From positions 2,718,001 to 2,782,000 of the forward strand of contig JADJBV010000001.1 in the NCBI GenBank assembly GCA_016703535.1: a DNA stretch of 64,000 bases, in the 5' to 3' direction. The stretch comes from Deltaproteobacteria bacterium. GTDB taxonomy: Bacteria; Myxococcota; Kuafuiibacteriia; Kuafuiibacteriales; Kuafuiibacteriaceae. The notes beneath the pieces are model-generated. The model saw only the letters and a list, made by a program, of their open reading frames with translations, was not told the DNA's origin and searched no databases. Positions 35,023-42,702 of this stretch are shown in pieces (position 1 is the stretch's first letter; the number at the start of each line of letters is the position of its first letter). Position numbers and translations under genes: made by a program.

Positions 35023-36480
35023 GTGACGCGCCTGACCTTCGCCAAAGATCTCCCCAGCGCCATCAAGGCCTCGGACACCGCCTTTATCGTGGCCCCGAAG
35101 GCCTTCTTCGCCAAAAAGGATCAGCCCAAGCTCTTTGCGCCCAAGGTCAAAACCTTGATGGCCAACTTGGCCGCTGAGGCCAAGCCGGGAGACCAGGGTG
35201 TGGTGGTCAGCAGCCTGACCAGCGCCGCGCCCAAGAAGTTGATCCTCGGCGTACTCCCGGATCGAGTCTCTCGTTACAACTGCGCTGCCCGACCGGATCC
35301 GATCCAGAAGGTCATCCAGAGCGGGCTCAACGGCCGCGACAAGAAGATCGCCTTGGTGGTGGTCCTCGACCACGAGGCTCACCTGATCCCCGCCCTCAAC
35401 GCCGTCGGCCGGGCGTTCCCGATCTTCACCCGCCGGAGCGAAACTCAACCCAACCCCAAGCTGCAGATCGTGGTCCTCGGGCCCAAAGGTGAGGCCCTCA
35501 AGATCAGCAACCACGTCAAGGAGCTGATCCACACCAGCCGGGAGGTGGCCGCCCTGGTCGACACCCCGCCGAGTGAGCTGGATCCGGAGGCCTTCGCGGC
35601 CCGGGCCCGAGACTTGGTCGGTGATCTGGAGGGCGTCCACGTCGAAGAGATCGTCGGCGAACAGCTGAAGGAGCGGGGCCTCGACGGGATCTGGTCGGTG
35701 GGCAAAGCCGCCACCAAGGCGCCCCGGATGTTGGTCGCCACCTACACGCCGGCCCACAGCAGCGGCAAACACGTGGCCCTGGTCGGCAAGGGCGTCACCT
35801 TCGACACCGGCGGCCTGCACCTCAAGGCCCGGGGCATGATGGAGACCATGAAGAGCGACATGGGCGGCGCCGCCGCGGTCGCCGGGGCCTTCCGAGTTTT
35901 GGTCGAGGCCAAGTGCCCCCACCAGCTCTCTTTGGTCATGTGTTTGGCCGAAAACGCGATCGGCCCCACCAGCTACAAACCCGACGACATCTTGACCCTC
36001 CACTCGGGGCGCACCGTCGAGATCAACAACACCGACGCCGAAGGTCGATTGTTGTTGGCCGACGGCGTCAGCTGGGCCGCCCGGGTGCTCAAGGCCGACA
36101 CCATCATCGACGCCGCCACCTTGACCGGCGCCCAACTCATCGCCACCGGCATGATGCACGCCGCGGTGATCAGCAACGATGAAGCCCTGGAGATCCTGAT
36201 GGTCGCGGCGGGCCAAGCCAGCGGCGACCTGGTCCACCCCCTCCCCTTCGCGCCCGAGCTGTACAAAGCCGAGTTCAAGAGCCCGGTCGCCGACATGCGC
36301 AACAGCGTCAAGAACCGCAACAACGCCCAGACCAGCTGCGCCGCACAGTTCATCTACAACCACCTGGAAGACGCGGGCGTGAAGTGGGCCCACGTCGATC
36401 TCGCCGGCCCCTCGTTCCGCAACGACCGAGGCACCGGCTACGGCGTGGCGCTTTTGGTCGAAGCCGTCGGCCGGATCTAA
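35023..36480 (+). CDS. pepA: Leucyl aminopeptidase (M17 family)
   Basis: 485 residues from GTG 35023. The catalytic half contains VGKGVTFDTGGL, MKSDMGGAA and NTDAEGRLLLADG, carrying the Lys, Asp and Glu residues that bind two metal ions, and the conserved Arg in EGR. This is the hexameric cytoplasmic aminopeptidase that trims N-terminal residues. The N-terminal half is more variable, as usual. It ends just before the inverted repeat element at 36513, opposite the convergent small CxxC protein gene. Confidence 0.95.
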   Translation: MTRLTFAKDLPSAIKASDTAFIVAPKAFFAKKDQPKLFAPKVKTLMANLAAEAKPGDQGVVVSSLTSAAPKKLILGVLPDRVSRYNCAARPDPIQKVIQSGLNGRDKKIALVVVLDHEAHLIPALNAVGRAFPIFTRRSETQPNPKLQIVVLGPKGEALKISNHVKELIHTSREVAALVDTPPSELDPEAFAARARDLVGDLEGVHVEEIVGEQLKERGLDGIWSVGKAATKAPRMLVATYTPAHSSGKHVALVGKGVTFDTGGLHLKARGMMETMKSDMGGAAAVAGAFRVLVEAKCPHQLSLVMCLAENAIGPTSYKPDDILTLHSGRTVEINNTDAEGRLLLADGVSWAARVLKADTIIDAATLTGAQLIATGMMHAAVISNDEALEILMVAAGQASGDLVHPLPFAPELYKAEFKSPVADMRNSVKNRNNAQTSCAAQFIYNHLEDAGVKWAHVDLAGPSFRNDRGTGYGVALLVEAVGRI

Positions 36481-36512
36481 CCTCCGCTCCCCTCCCCCCA
36501 CCGCACCCCGTG

Positions 36513-36662
36513 CCACTGATCCGTGATCGTGGCCGTGGCCATGGCCGATCCGACAGCCGCCCTCGCCCGGGTTGAACGAACCTCACCCACCTGGGACCCG
36601 GCGGACTTGGTTAGTTCGGCCACGGCCACGATCACGATCACGATCACGATCACGATCAGTGG
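36513..36662 (-). repeat. Hexamer-built inverted repeat element, copy A
   Basis: 150-base element between two convergent genes. Terminal inverted repeats are CCACTGATC (36513-36521) and GATCAGTGG (36654-36662). Inside, GTGATCGTGGCCGTGGCC (36523-36540) pairs perfectly over 18 bases with 36618-36635. The right arm carries four GATCAC units plus GATCAG (36630-36659), while the left arm carries a single GTGATC unit. The loop is about 77 bases. A related element lies at 60190-60305. It could act as a two-way terminator or be a small non-autonomous mobile element. Confidence 0.7.
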
Positions 36663-36669
36663 GCGGGGG

Positions 36670-36864
36670 TTAGGAAGCGGATTCGGCAGGTTTGGGTTGG
36701 AAGGCGGGGCAAAGGAGGACGGGTTGGGATGGGTATTTCTGCGGGAGGGCGGTGCACTTGAGGAACACCGAACCCTTGGCCGACTCGACGACCCTCAGGT
36801 GTTGGCAGCGGTGGCAGAGGCTGTTGGGGAAGGGACGAAGGACCGGGGTCTTTTCGTCGCTCAC
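36670..36864 (-). CDS. Small CxxC zinc-binding-like protein
   Basis: 64 residues from GTG 36864, which overlaps the stop of the metallophosphoesterase gene (GTGA). The motif LCHRCQHLR, then FLKC about 13 residues on, then YPSQPVLLC, gives a C-x2-C ... C ... C pattern. It looks like the short zinc-binding proteins found widely in this group, as I recall them. There is no signal peptide. The tight overlap argues that the frame is real despite its size. Function unknown. Confidence 0.65.
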   Translation of the reverse strand: MSDEKTPVLRPFPNSLCHRCQHLRVVESAKGSVFLKCTALPQKYPSQPVLLCPAFQPKPAESAS

Positions 36865-38042
36865 GTGAGCACGATCTTGGTGATCTCGGAGGGGGCCAAA
36901 AGCCGCATCGGCGGGCCCCAATAGCCGGTGCCTCGGCTGACGTAGATTTGGGTGTGTTCGTCGTGGCGCGATAGACCGGCGACGTAAGGTTGGACCAAAC
37001 CCACCAAGCCGGTGAAGGGCCACAGTTGGCCGCCGTGGGTGTGCCCGGAGATCTGCAGCCCGGCGCCGGCCTTTTCGGCGAGCACGATGTCCCGGGGTTG
37101 ATGGGCGAGGAGGACCAGCTCCCGCTCCGGATCACGGCCGGCGATGATCCGGTCGACGGTGGGTCCGTGGCCGGGGGCCATGCCGGCCGAAGTGTGATCG
37201 TCGACCCCGCCCAGATCGATCTTGGCCGCGTCACCCAACTCGACCCGTTCGTTCCGCAGGACCTTGATCCCCAAACGCCGCAGCTCCTCTTCCCAAGGAC
37301 CCACGCCCGAGTAGTACTCGTGGTTGCCGGTGACAAAGTAGACACCGTAGCGGGCCGAAAGTTTGGCCAGGGGCGCCACGTGTTCCCGGAGCCGCTCCAC
37401 GCTGCCGTCGACCAGGTCGCCGGTGATCACCACCGCGTCGGGCCGGGTGCGGTTGGTCTGCTCCACGATCCGATCGATGAAATGTTTGCCGATGGTCGGG
37501 CCCACGTGCACGTCCGTGAGCTGCACCAAACTCAGGCCCGACAACGCGGACGGGAGGCGGGACAACTTGACCTCGACCTCTTTGACCTCGACCTCCGAGA
37601 GGCCCGAACGCAAGGCCGCGCCCGCCAAACCCAAGGTCGCCACCCCGGCGCCGACCGCCCCTGCCTTCAGCAGATCGCGGCGCTCAGGCTCGAGGAGCTC
37701 CTCGGCGGGGTGCCTCATCAACATGGCCCACACCGACTGGGCGCCGCTGCTCAACATCCGGACCAGGTCGACCGACAACAAGATGGTCAGCAGGTAAAAG
37801 AGCGTGCCCATGTAGGCATAGGCCCCGTAGGCGATCGGTTCGGCCCACCGGCGGTCCAGGGCCCGGGCCAAAAACATCCCCAACGGCAAGAAGATCGCCA
37901 GGCCCACCAGGGCCACCGCCCCGGCGCGCCGCACCCAGGCCGGCCAGTCCGGATCCCGAAACAAACGTGCGTACAGGTACCAATGGGCCAGACCATCCAA
38001 GAGGGCGATCACCAGCAAGAAGATGAAGAAGCTGTAACGCAC
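36861..38042 (-). CDS. Membrane-anchored metallophosphoesterase (YkuE-like)
   Basis: About 393 residues from GTG 38042; TTG 38084 is also possible. Four hydrophobic helices fill the N-terminal 110 residues. A twin-Arg-like ERRDLLKAGAVGAGVATLGLAG segment precedes the catalytic domain. That domain contains DVHVG, GDLVDG, GNHEYY and SGHTHGGQ in the order of calcineurin-like phosphoesterases of the YkuE type, with ligands for two metals. It probably acts at the outer face of the inner membrane on a phospho-ester, lipid or nucleotide. It shares a short divergent gap with the oxidoreductase fusion gene. Confidence 0.88.
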   Translation of the reverse strand: MRYSFFIFLLVIALLDGLAHWYLYARLFRDPDWPAWVRRAGAVALVGLAIFLPLGMFLARALDRRWAEPIAYGAYAYMGTLFYLLTILLSVDLVRMLSSGAQSVWAMLMRHPAEELLEPERRDLLKAGAVGAGVATLGLAGAALRSGLSEVEVKEVEVKLSRLPSALSGLSLVQLTDVHVGPTIGKHFIDRIVEQTNRTRPDAVVITGDLVDGSVERLREHVAPLAKLSARYGVYFVTGNHEYYSGVGPWEEELRRLGIKVLRNERVELGDAAKIDLGGVDDHTSAGMAPGHGPTVDRIIAGRDPERELVLLAHQPRDIVLAEKAGAGLQISGHTHGGQLWPFTGLVGLVQPYVAGLSRHDEHTQIYVSRGTGYWGPPMRLLAPSEITKIVLT

Positions 38043-38122
38043 CAAGGTCCGGGCACCGTAACAGGCCCGTTGGCCAACCCTCAATGCGACGGGATCATTC
38101 CACGCCCGAAAGCGCCCGTGGT

Positions 38123-40387
38123 ATGCGCCGGGCCGTGAAGATCCTCAGCATCGGCGGCGGCCCAGCGGGCCTGTACCTGGGCATCCTGATGAAGCGGGCC
38201 GACAAAGACCACCGGGTGAAGGTGGTGGAGCGCAACCGGCCCGACGACACCTTCGGCTTCGGCGTCGTCTTCTCCGACGCCACCTTGGAGAACTTGGCCC
38301 ACGCCGATCCTGAGTCTTACCTGAAGATCACCACCGCCTTCGCCCACTGGGACGACATCGAGGTCCACTACGGTGGGGAGGTCTTACGCTCCACGGGCCA
38401 CGGTTTTTCAGGCCTCTCCCGGCAGGCCTTGCTCGACATCTTGTCCGACCGAGCCAAAAAGTTGGGGGTCGAGCTGGAGTACCAAAACGAGGTCAAAGAT
38501 CCCGACGCCTACCTGCGGGAAGACTGGGATCTGATCTTGGGCGCCGACGGCGTCAACAGCCTGGTCCGCGATCGCTTCGCCGAACACTTTGAGCCCGAGC
38601 TGGACTGGCGCCCCAACCGCTTCGTCTGGTTGGGCACCACCTTCCCGTTCCAGGCCTTCACCTTCTACTTCCAAAACACGGAGCACGGGCTCTTTCAGGT
38701 CCACGCTTACCGCTACGAAAAGGATCGCTCGACCTTCATCGTCGAGTGCAACGAGGCCACCTGGAAGCGGGCTGGGTTGGATCGGGCCACCGAAGCCGAA
38801 ACCGTCAGCTACCTGAGCAAGGTCTTCGAGAAGCAGCTGGCCGGCCACCCGCTGCTGGCCAACCGCTCGGTCTGGAGATCGTTCCCGAACATCAAGAACC
38901 GCCACTGGAGCTACAAGAACATCGTGTTGTTGGGCGACGCGGCCCACACCGCCCACTTCTCGATCGGCTCCGGGACCAAGCTGGCGATGGAGGACTCCAT
39001 CGAGTTGGCCAAGGCCCTCACCCAACACAAGTCGGTGCCCGAGGCCCTGAGCGCCTACGAAGCCGAACGAAAGCCCCAGGTCGAGCGCATTCAGCGGGCC
39101 GCCCAGGTCAGCCTCGAGTGGTTCGAGAACACCGAACGCTACCTGGGCCTGCCGCCGATCCAGTTCGCCTTCAGCTTGTTGACCCGGAGCCTGCGGGTCA
39201 CCCACCAGAACCTGAAGGTGCGGGATCCGGCCTTCGTGGAGCGGGTCGATCGGCACTTCGAAGGCGTCGAACACCAACGTTATGGTCTGCGATCGGTGGC
39301 GCCCAAGCCCCCGCCGATGTTCGTGCCGATGCGCCTGCGGGAGCTGGTGCTCGACAACCGAGTGGTGGTCTCGCCGATGTGTATGTATTCGGCGACCGAC
39401 GGGACCATCGATGACTTCCACCTGGTGCACCTCGGCAGCCGGGCCATCGGCGGCGCCGGCCTGGTGTTGACCGAAATGACCGACGTTTCGGCCGACGGCC
39501 GGATCTCACCCGGATGTGCCGGACTTTGGCGGGAAGAACACGGCCAGGCCTGGCAGCGGGTCACGAACTTCGTCCACCAGCACTCCAGCGCCAAGATCGG
39601 CCTGCAGCTGGCCCACGCCGGGCGCAAAGGTTCGACCAAACGAGGCTGGGAGGGATCGGATCAACCCCTCGAGTCGGGGGGATGGCCGCTGCTGGCGCCC
39701 TCGGCCCTGCCCTATCTGCCCCACAGCCCAGTGCCCAAGGCCATGGACGAGGAGGATCTGGCCCGGGTGAAGAGCGACTTCGTGCGGGGCGCCCGGCTGG
39801 CCGACGCGGCGGGCTTCGATCTGCTCGAGCTGCACTGCGCCCACGGTTATCTCTTGGCGAGTTTCCTCAGCCCCCTCACCAACCAACGGAGCGACGCTTA
39901 CGGCGGCAGCTTGGAGAAGCGGCTCCGCTTTCCCCTCGAGGTGTTCCAGGCGGTGCGGGCGGTGTGGCCCGAAGGAAAGCCGATTTCGGTGCGGCTGTCG
40001 GCGGTGGACTGGGCCCCGGGCGGCACCACCATCGAGGACTCGATCCAGATCGTCCGGGCCTTCAAGGCCGCCGGCGCCGACGTGTTCGACGTCTCCACCG
40101 GTCAAACGGTCAAACACCAAAAGCCCGACTACGGACGCCTCTATCAAACACCCTTCGCCGAGCGGATCCGGCTGGAGGCCGAGGTAAAGGTGATGAGCGT
40201 CGGGGCCATCACCTCCTACGCCGACGTCAACTCGATCTTGGCGGCGGGCCGGGCCGACCTTTGTGTTTTGGCCCGGGGCCACCTCTTCGATCCCTATTGG
40301 ACCCGCCACGCGGCCTATGAACAGGGCTACGCCTTGCCCTGGCCGAAGCAGTACCCCCTGGATCGTTTCCAATTCCGGTTCGCTTAG
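38123..40387 (+). CDS. Bifunctional salicylyl-/anthraniloyl-CoA hydroxylase and Old Yellow Enzyme fusion
   Basis: 754 residues. The N-terminal half (1-390) is a flavin monooxygenase: ILSIGGGPAGLYLGI (FAD), ILGADGVNS and VLLGDAAHTAHF. The C-terminal half (about 395-754) is an Old Yellow Enzyme-type flavin reductase: VVVSPMCMYSA, LQLAHAGRKGS and HCAHGYLLASFLSPLTNQR. This fusion order is that of 2-aminobenzoyl-CoA monooxygenase/reductase and salicylyl-CoA 5-hydroxylase, which hydroxylate and reduce aromatic CoA esters. ATG 38123 gives a standard FAD N-terminus; 38084 is an alternative with extra residues. No CoA ligase or other pathway gene is in the window, so it stands alone here. Confidence 0.9.
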   Translation: MRRAVKILSIGGGPAGLYLGILMKRADKDHRVKVVERNRPDDTFGFGVVFSDATLENLAHADPESYLKITTAFAHWDDIEVHYGGEVLRSTGHGFSGLSRQALLDILSDRAKKLGVELEYQNEVKDPDAYLREDWDLILGADGVNSLVRDRFAEHFEPELDWRPNRFVWLGTTFPFQAFTFYFQNTEHGLFQVHAYRYEKDRSTFIVECNEATWKRAGLDRATEAETVSYLSKVFEKQLAGHPLLANRSVWRSFPNIKNRHWSYKNIVLLGDAAHTAHFSIGSGTKLAMEDSIELAKALTQHKSVPEALSAYEAERKPQVERIQRAAQVSLEWFENTERYLGLPPIQFAFSLLTRSLRVTHQNLKVRDPAFVERVDRHFEGVEHQRYGLRSVAPKPPPMFVPMRLRELVLDNRVVVSPMCMYSATDGTIDDFHLVHLGSRAIGGAGLVLTEMTDVSADGRISPGCAGLWREEHGQAWQRVTNFVHQHSSAKIGLQLAHAGRKGSTKRGWEGSDQPLESGGWPLLAPSALPYLPHSPVPKAMDEEDLARVKSDFVRGARLADAAGFDLLELHCAHGYLLASFLSPLTNQRSDAYGGSLEKRLRFPLEVFQAVRAVWPEGKPISVRLSAVDWAPGGTTIEDSIQIVRAFKAAGADVFDVSTGQTVKHQKPDYGRLYQTPFAERIRLEAEVKVMSVGAITSYADVNSILAAGRADLCVLARGHLFDPYWTRHAAYEQGYALPWPKQYPLDRFQFRFA

Positions 40388-40428
40388 ACCGCCAATAAAA
40401 GCAACAGATTCAAGCACTTAACAAATGG

Positions 40429-40455
40429 TGTCACGCCGAGAGCTCCGCAAACGTG
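40429..40455 (+). promoter_or_regulatory. ECF41-type promoter
   Basis: TGTCACG (40429-40435), 16 bases, then CGTG (40452-40455). The known ECF41 promoter, as I recall, is TGTCACA, 16 bases, CGTC or CGTA. The match is one base off in each box, with exact spacing. It lies 22 bases before ATG 40478, whose operon encodes an ECF41-type sigma factor, which suggests self-activation. Confidence 0.6.
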
Positions 40456-40477
40456 GTGGGAGTGGAGGCAACACACC

Positions 40478-41761
40478 ATGCGGGACACGATCGTCGTCGG
40501 CGGAGGCCTTTCGGGGCTGATGGCCGCCACCTGGTTGGCGAGGGCGGGGCGGAAGGTGAAGGTCCTGGAGCGCTCCGTTCGTTGGGGCGGACGCGGCATC
40601 ACCGAACGGCAAGGCGGCTTCTCCACCAACCTGGGCCCCCACGCCCTCTACGGCGGCGGACCCGCGATGCGCTGGTTGAAGAACGTGGGCCTCCACTTCC
40701 GAGCCCCCAAGGTGGCCCCGGATCGAAGTTATTTCGTCGATCAACAACAACTGCACGCCATCCCTTCGGGGCCGATCTCGCTGCTCTCTCACGGCGGTTT
40801 GTCGTTTTCTGAGAAGTGGGGCCTGGCCCGGGCCCTCGAGCGGGTCTTGTTGGCCGACCCGGCGGCCCACGCCGAAGGCACCGTCGCCGAGTGGCTCGAC
40901 GACGCCGTGCGCCCTTCGCTGCGCAGTTGGTTGAGTGCGCTCTTTCGAGTGTCGACCTATTGCGAGTGGCCCGAACGCCAGAGCGCCGAGGCCGGTCTGT
41001 CGCAACTCCACCAGGTCCTGCGGCACGGCGTGCACTACGTGGACGGCGGTTGGCAGACCTTGGTCGATGGCCTGGCCCACGCCGCCAAGACCGCCGGCGC
41101 AGAGCTCCTCTCTTCGAGCAGCGTCCGGGCCATCCACACCGATCATCGGGTGCGAGAGGTGGAGCTCGAAGACGGGACTTTGCTCCCGGCCGAGGCCCTG
41201 ATCTTGGCGGTGGATCCGGGCACCGTGCACAAACTCCTCCGGGGCCCGGGCCAGGCCGTCGCCGCCCAGTGGGCCGCCCACTCGACGCCGGTGAAGGCGG
41301 CTACCTTGGACGTGCAGCTGCGGCGCTTGCCTCGGCCCGAGCTCAAGTCGGTCTTTGGCCTCGATCGACCCTCCTATTTTGCGGTGCACTCGGAGACGGC
41401 CCAGCTGGCGCCGTCGGGGGGCGCCTTGATCCACGTGGCCCGATACCTGAGGCCCGATCAGGAGGGGCTGGTCGACGCTGCGACCCTGGAGCAGGAGCTC
41501 GACCTGCTCCAACCGGGGTGGCGGGAGGTCCGGGTGGAGCAGCGCTTTTTGCCGAAGTTGGTGGTGTCCCATCGGGCGGTGCGGGCCGATCAAGGGGGCC
41601 TGAGTGGGCGCCCCGAAGTGGACGGTCTCGGGATCAGCGGTTTGTGGGTTGCGGGGGACTGGGTCGGGCCCGAAGGGATGTTGCTCGACGCGGCTTTGGC
41701 CAGCGCCAGGGGTGCGGTGGAACAGCTGCTCGAGGTAACTTCGAGTGCACTTGCGGCGTGA
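40478..41761 (+). CDS. FAD-dependent phytoene-desaturase-like oxidoreductase
   Basis: 427 residues. The FAD-binding start IVVGGGLSGLMAATWLARAGRKVKVLER and the C-terminal LWVAGDWVGPEGMLLDAALASA are typical of the NAD(P)-binding amine-oxidase/phytoene-desaturase superfamily. The middle is divergent, and no substrate motif is seen. GGAGG precedes the ATG. It overlaps the sigma-factor gene by 17 bases. ECF41 sigma factors commonly sit beside oxidoreductase, decarboxylase or epimerase genes, and this pair fits that habit. Confidence 0.85.
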   Translation: MRDTIVVGGGLSGLMAATWLARAGRKVKVLERSVRWGGRGITERQGGFSTNLGPHALYGGGPAMRWLKNVGLHFRAPKVAPDRSYFVDQQQLHAIPSGPISLLSHGGLSFSEKWGLARALERVLLADPAAHAEGTVAEWLDDAVRPSLRSWLSALFRVSTYCEWPERQSAEAGLSQLHQVLRHGVHYVDGGWQTLVDGLAHAAKTAGAELLSSSSVRAIHTDHRVREVELEDGTLLPAEALILAVDPGTVHKLLRGPGQAVAAQWAAHSTPVKAATLDVQLRRLPRPELKSVFGLDRPSYFAVHSETAQLAPSGGALIHVARYLRPDQEGLVDAATLEQELDLLQPGWREVRVEQRFLPKLVVSHRAVRADQGGLSGRPEVDGLGISGLWVAGDWVGPEGMLLDAALASARGAVEQLLEVTSSALAA

Positions 41762-42680
41762 AGAGACCCATCGGGCCGGCCTGGAGGAGGCCTTTCGTCG
41801 GGACCGTGGGTTCCTGAGGGCCCTCCTTTATCGCATGACCGGGGTGGGCGCCGACGCCGACGATCTGCTCCAGGAGACCTTTCGTCGGGCCTGGGAACGT
41901 CCACCGTTGGACCCGGATCGGCCGCTGCGTCCGTGGCTCACCACGGTGGCGATGAACCTGGCCCGGGATCACCTGCGACAACGGCGGCGCCAACCTTACA
42001 TCGGGCCTTGGTTGCCGGGGATCGATCCCGAGGCCGCGACCACCGAGCTGTCGGCTTCGGCCCGCTACGATCAAAAAGAGAGCGCCAGCTTGGCCTTTTT
42101 GTTGGCCCTGGAAGCCCTCACCCCCAACGCTCGAGGGGTGCTGGTCTTGCGGGACGTGTGTGACCTTTCGGTGGAAGAGACCGCAGTCGTCACCGGGCTG
42201 AGTGAGGTCAACGTCCGGACCACCCACCGCCGGGCCCGACAGGTCCTCGGGCGCTACGAGGCTCAAAAGACCGCCCGGGGGCTGGCCCCGACCGAAGCGG
42301 CGGAGGCGGTGGCCTACGGCTTTTTTTCGGCGTTGGTCAGCGGGGACCTCCAGGCGATCCAAGCGGCCCTGAGTGAAGGTGTGGAGCTGAAGAGCGACAC
42401 CGGCGGCGTTTTTATGGCGGCCCGGCGCCCGATCCACGGGCCCCGGCGGGTGGCCAGCCTGCTCTACCACCTGGGACAGAAGGTCCCGACCTTGTCCGTC
42501 GAACCTTGCCCCTACAACGCGCGGATCGGCTGGCGGATCACCCACGCCGAGCGGCCCGACGGACGCCAGGCCCCCGAAAGTTGGATGGGCTTCGATCAGG
42601 ACGCCCGGGGCCAAATCGTCGCCATTTATCTGATCTTGGCGCCCCGGAAGTTGTCCCGAGCCACCCTTTCGGAAAGGTAG
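41745..42680 (+). CDS. ECF41-type RNA polymerase sigma factor with C-terminal regulatory domain
   Basis: 311 residues from GTG 41745. Region 2 (LLYRMTGVGADADDLLQETFRRAWE) and region 4 (ALTPNARGVLVLRDVCDLSVEETAVVTGLSEVNVRTTHRRAR) are present. They are followed by a ~110-residue SnoaL-like tail, which in ECF41 replaces an anti-sigma factor. The tail shows SDTGGVFMAARRPI, a variant of the conserved DGGGK stretch. It ends with IYLILAPRKL, a variant of the NPDKL motif. Both deviate at key positions, so the subgroup is divergent. It is in one operon with the oxidoreductase under an ECF41-like promoter. Confidence 0.88.
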   Translation: MHLRREETHRAGLEEAFRRDRGFLRALLYRMTGVGADADDLLQETFRRAWERPPLDPDRPLRPWLTTVAMNLARDHLRQRRRQPYIGPWLPGIDPEAATTELSASARYDQKESASLAFLLALEALTPNARGVLVLRDVCDLSVEETAVVTGLSEVNVRTTHRRARQVLGRYEAQKTARGLAPTEAAEAVAYGFFSALVSGDLQAIQAALSEGVELKSDTGGVFMAARRPIHGPRRVASLLYHLGQKVPTLSVEPCPYNARIGWRITHAERPDGRQAPESWMGFDQDARGQIVAIYLILAPRKLSRATLSER

Positions 42681-42702
42681 AAGCTCACGTAGCATCCGTT
42701 CG

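Noticed and set aside
36570..36585. GTTGAACGAAC inside repeat copy A, matching part of operator copy 2
   Set aside because: Lacks the TTTGTT arm and lies between convergent gene ends, where an operator has no promoter to control.
36630..36659. GATCAC tandem units as a possible CRISPR or origin iteron array
   Set aside because: Units are six bases with no spacers and form one arm of an inverted repeat; there are no cas genes or replication genes nearby.
36620..36700. Plus-strand frame reading VTVTITITITI-like sequence
   Set aside because: It is simply the translation of the hexamer repeat; no start with ribosome site and no recognisable protein.
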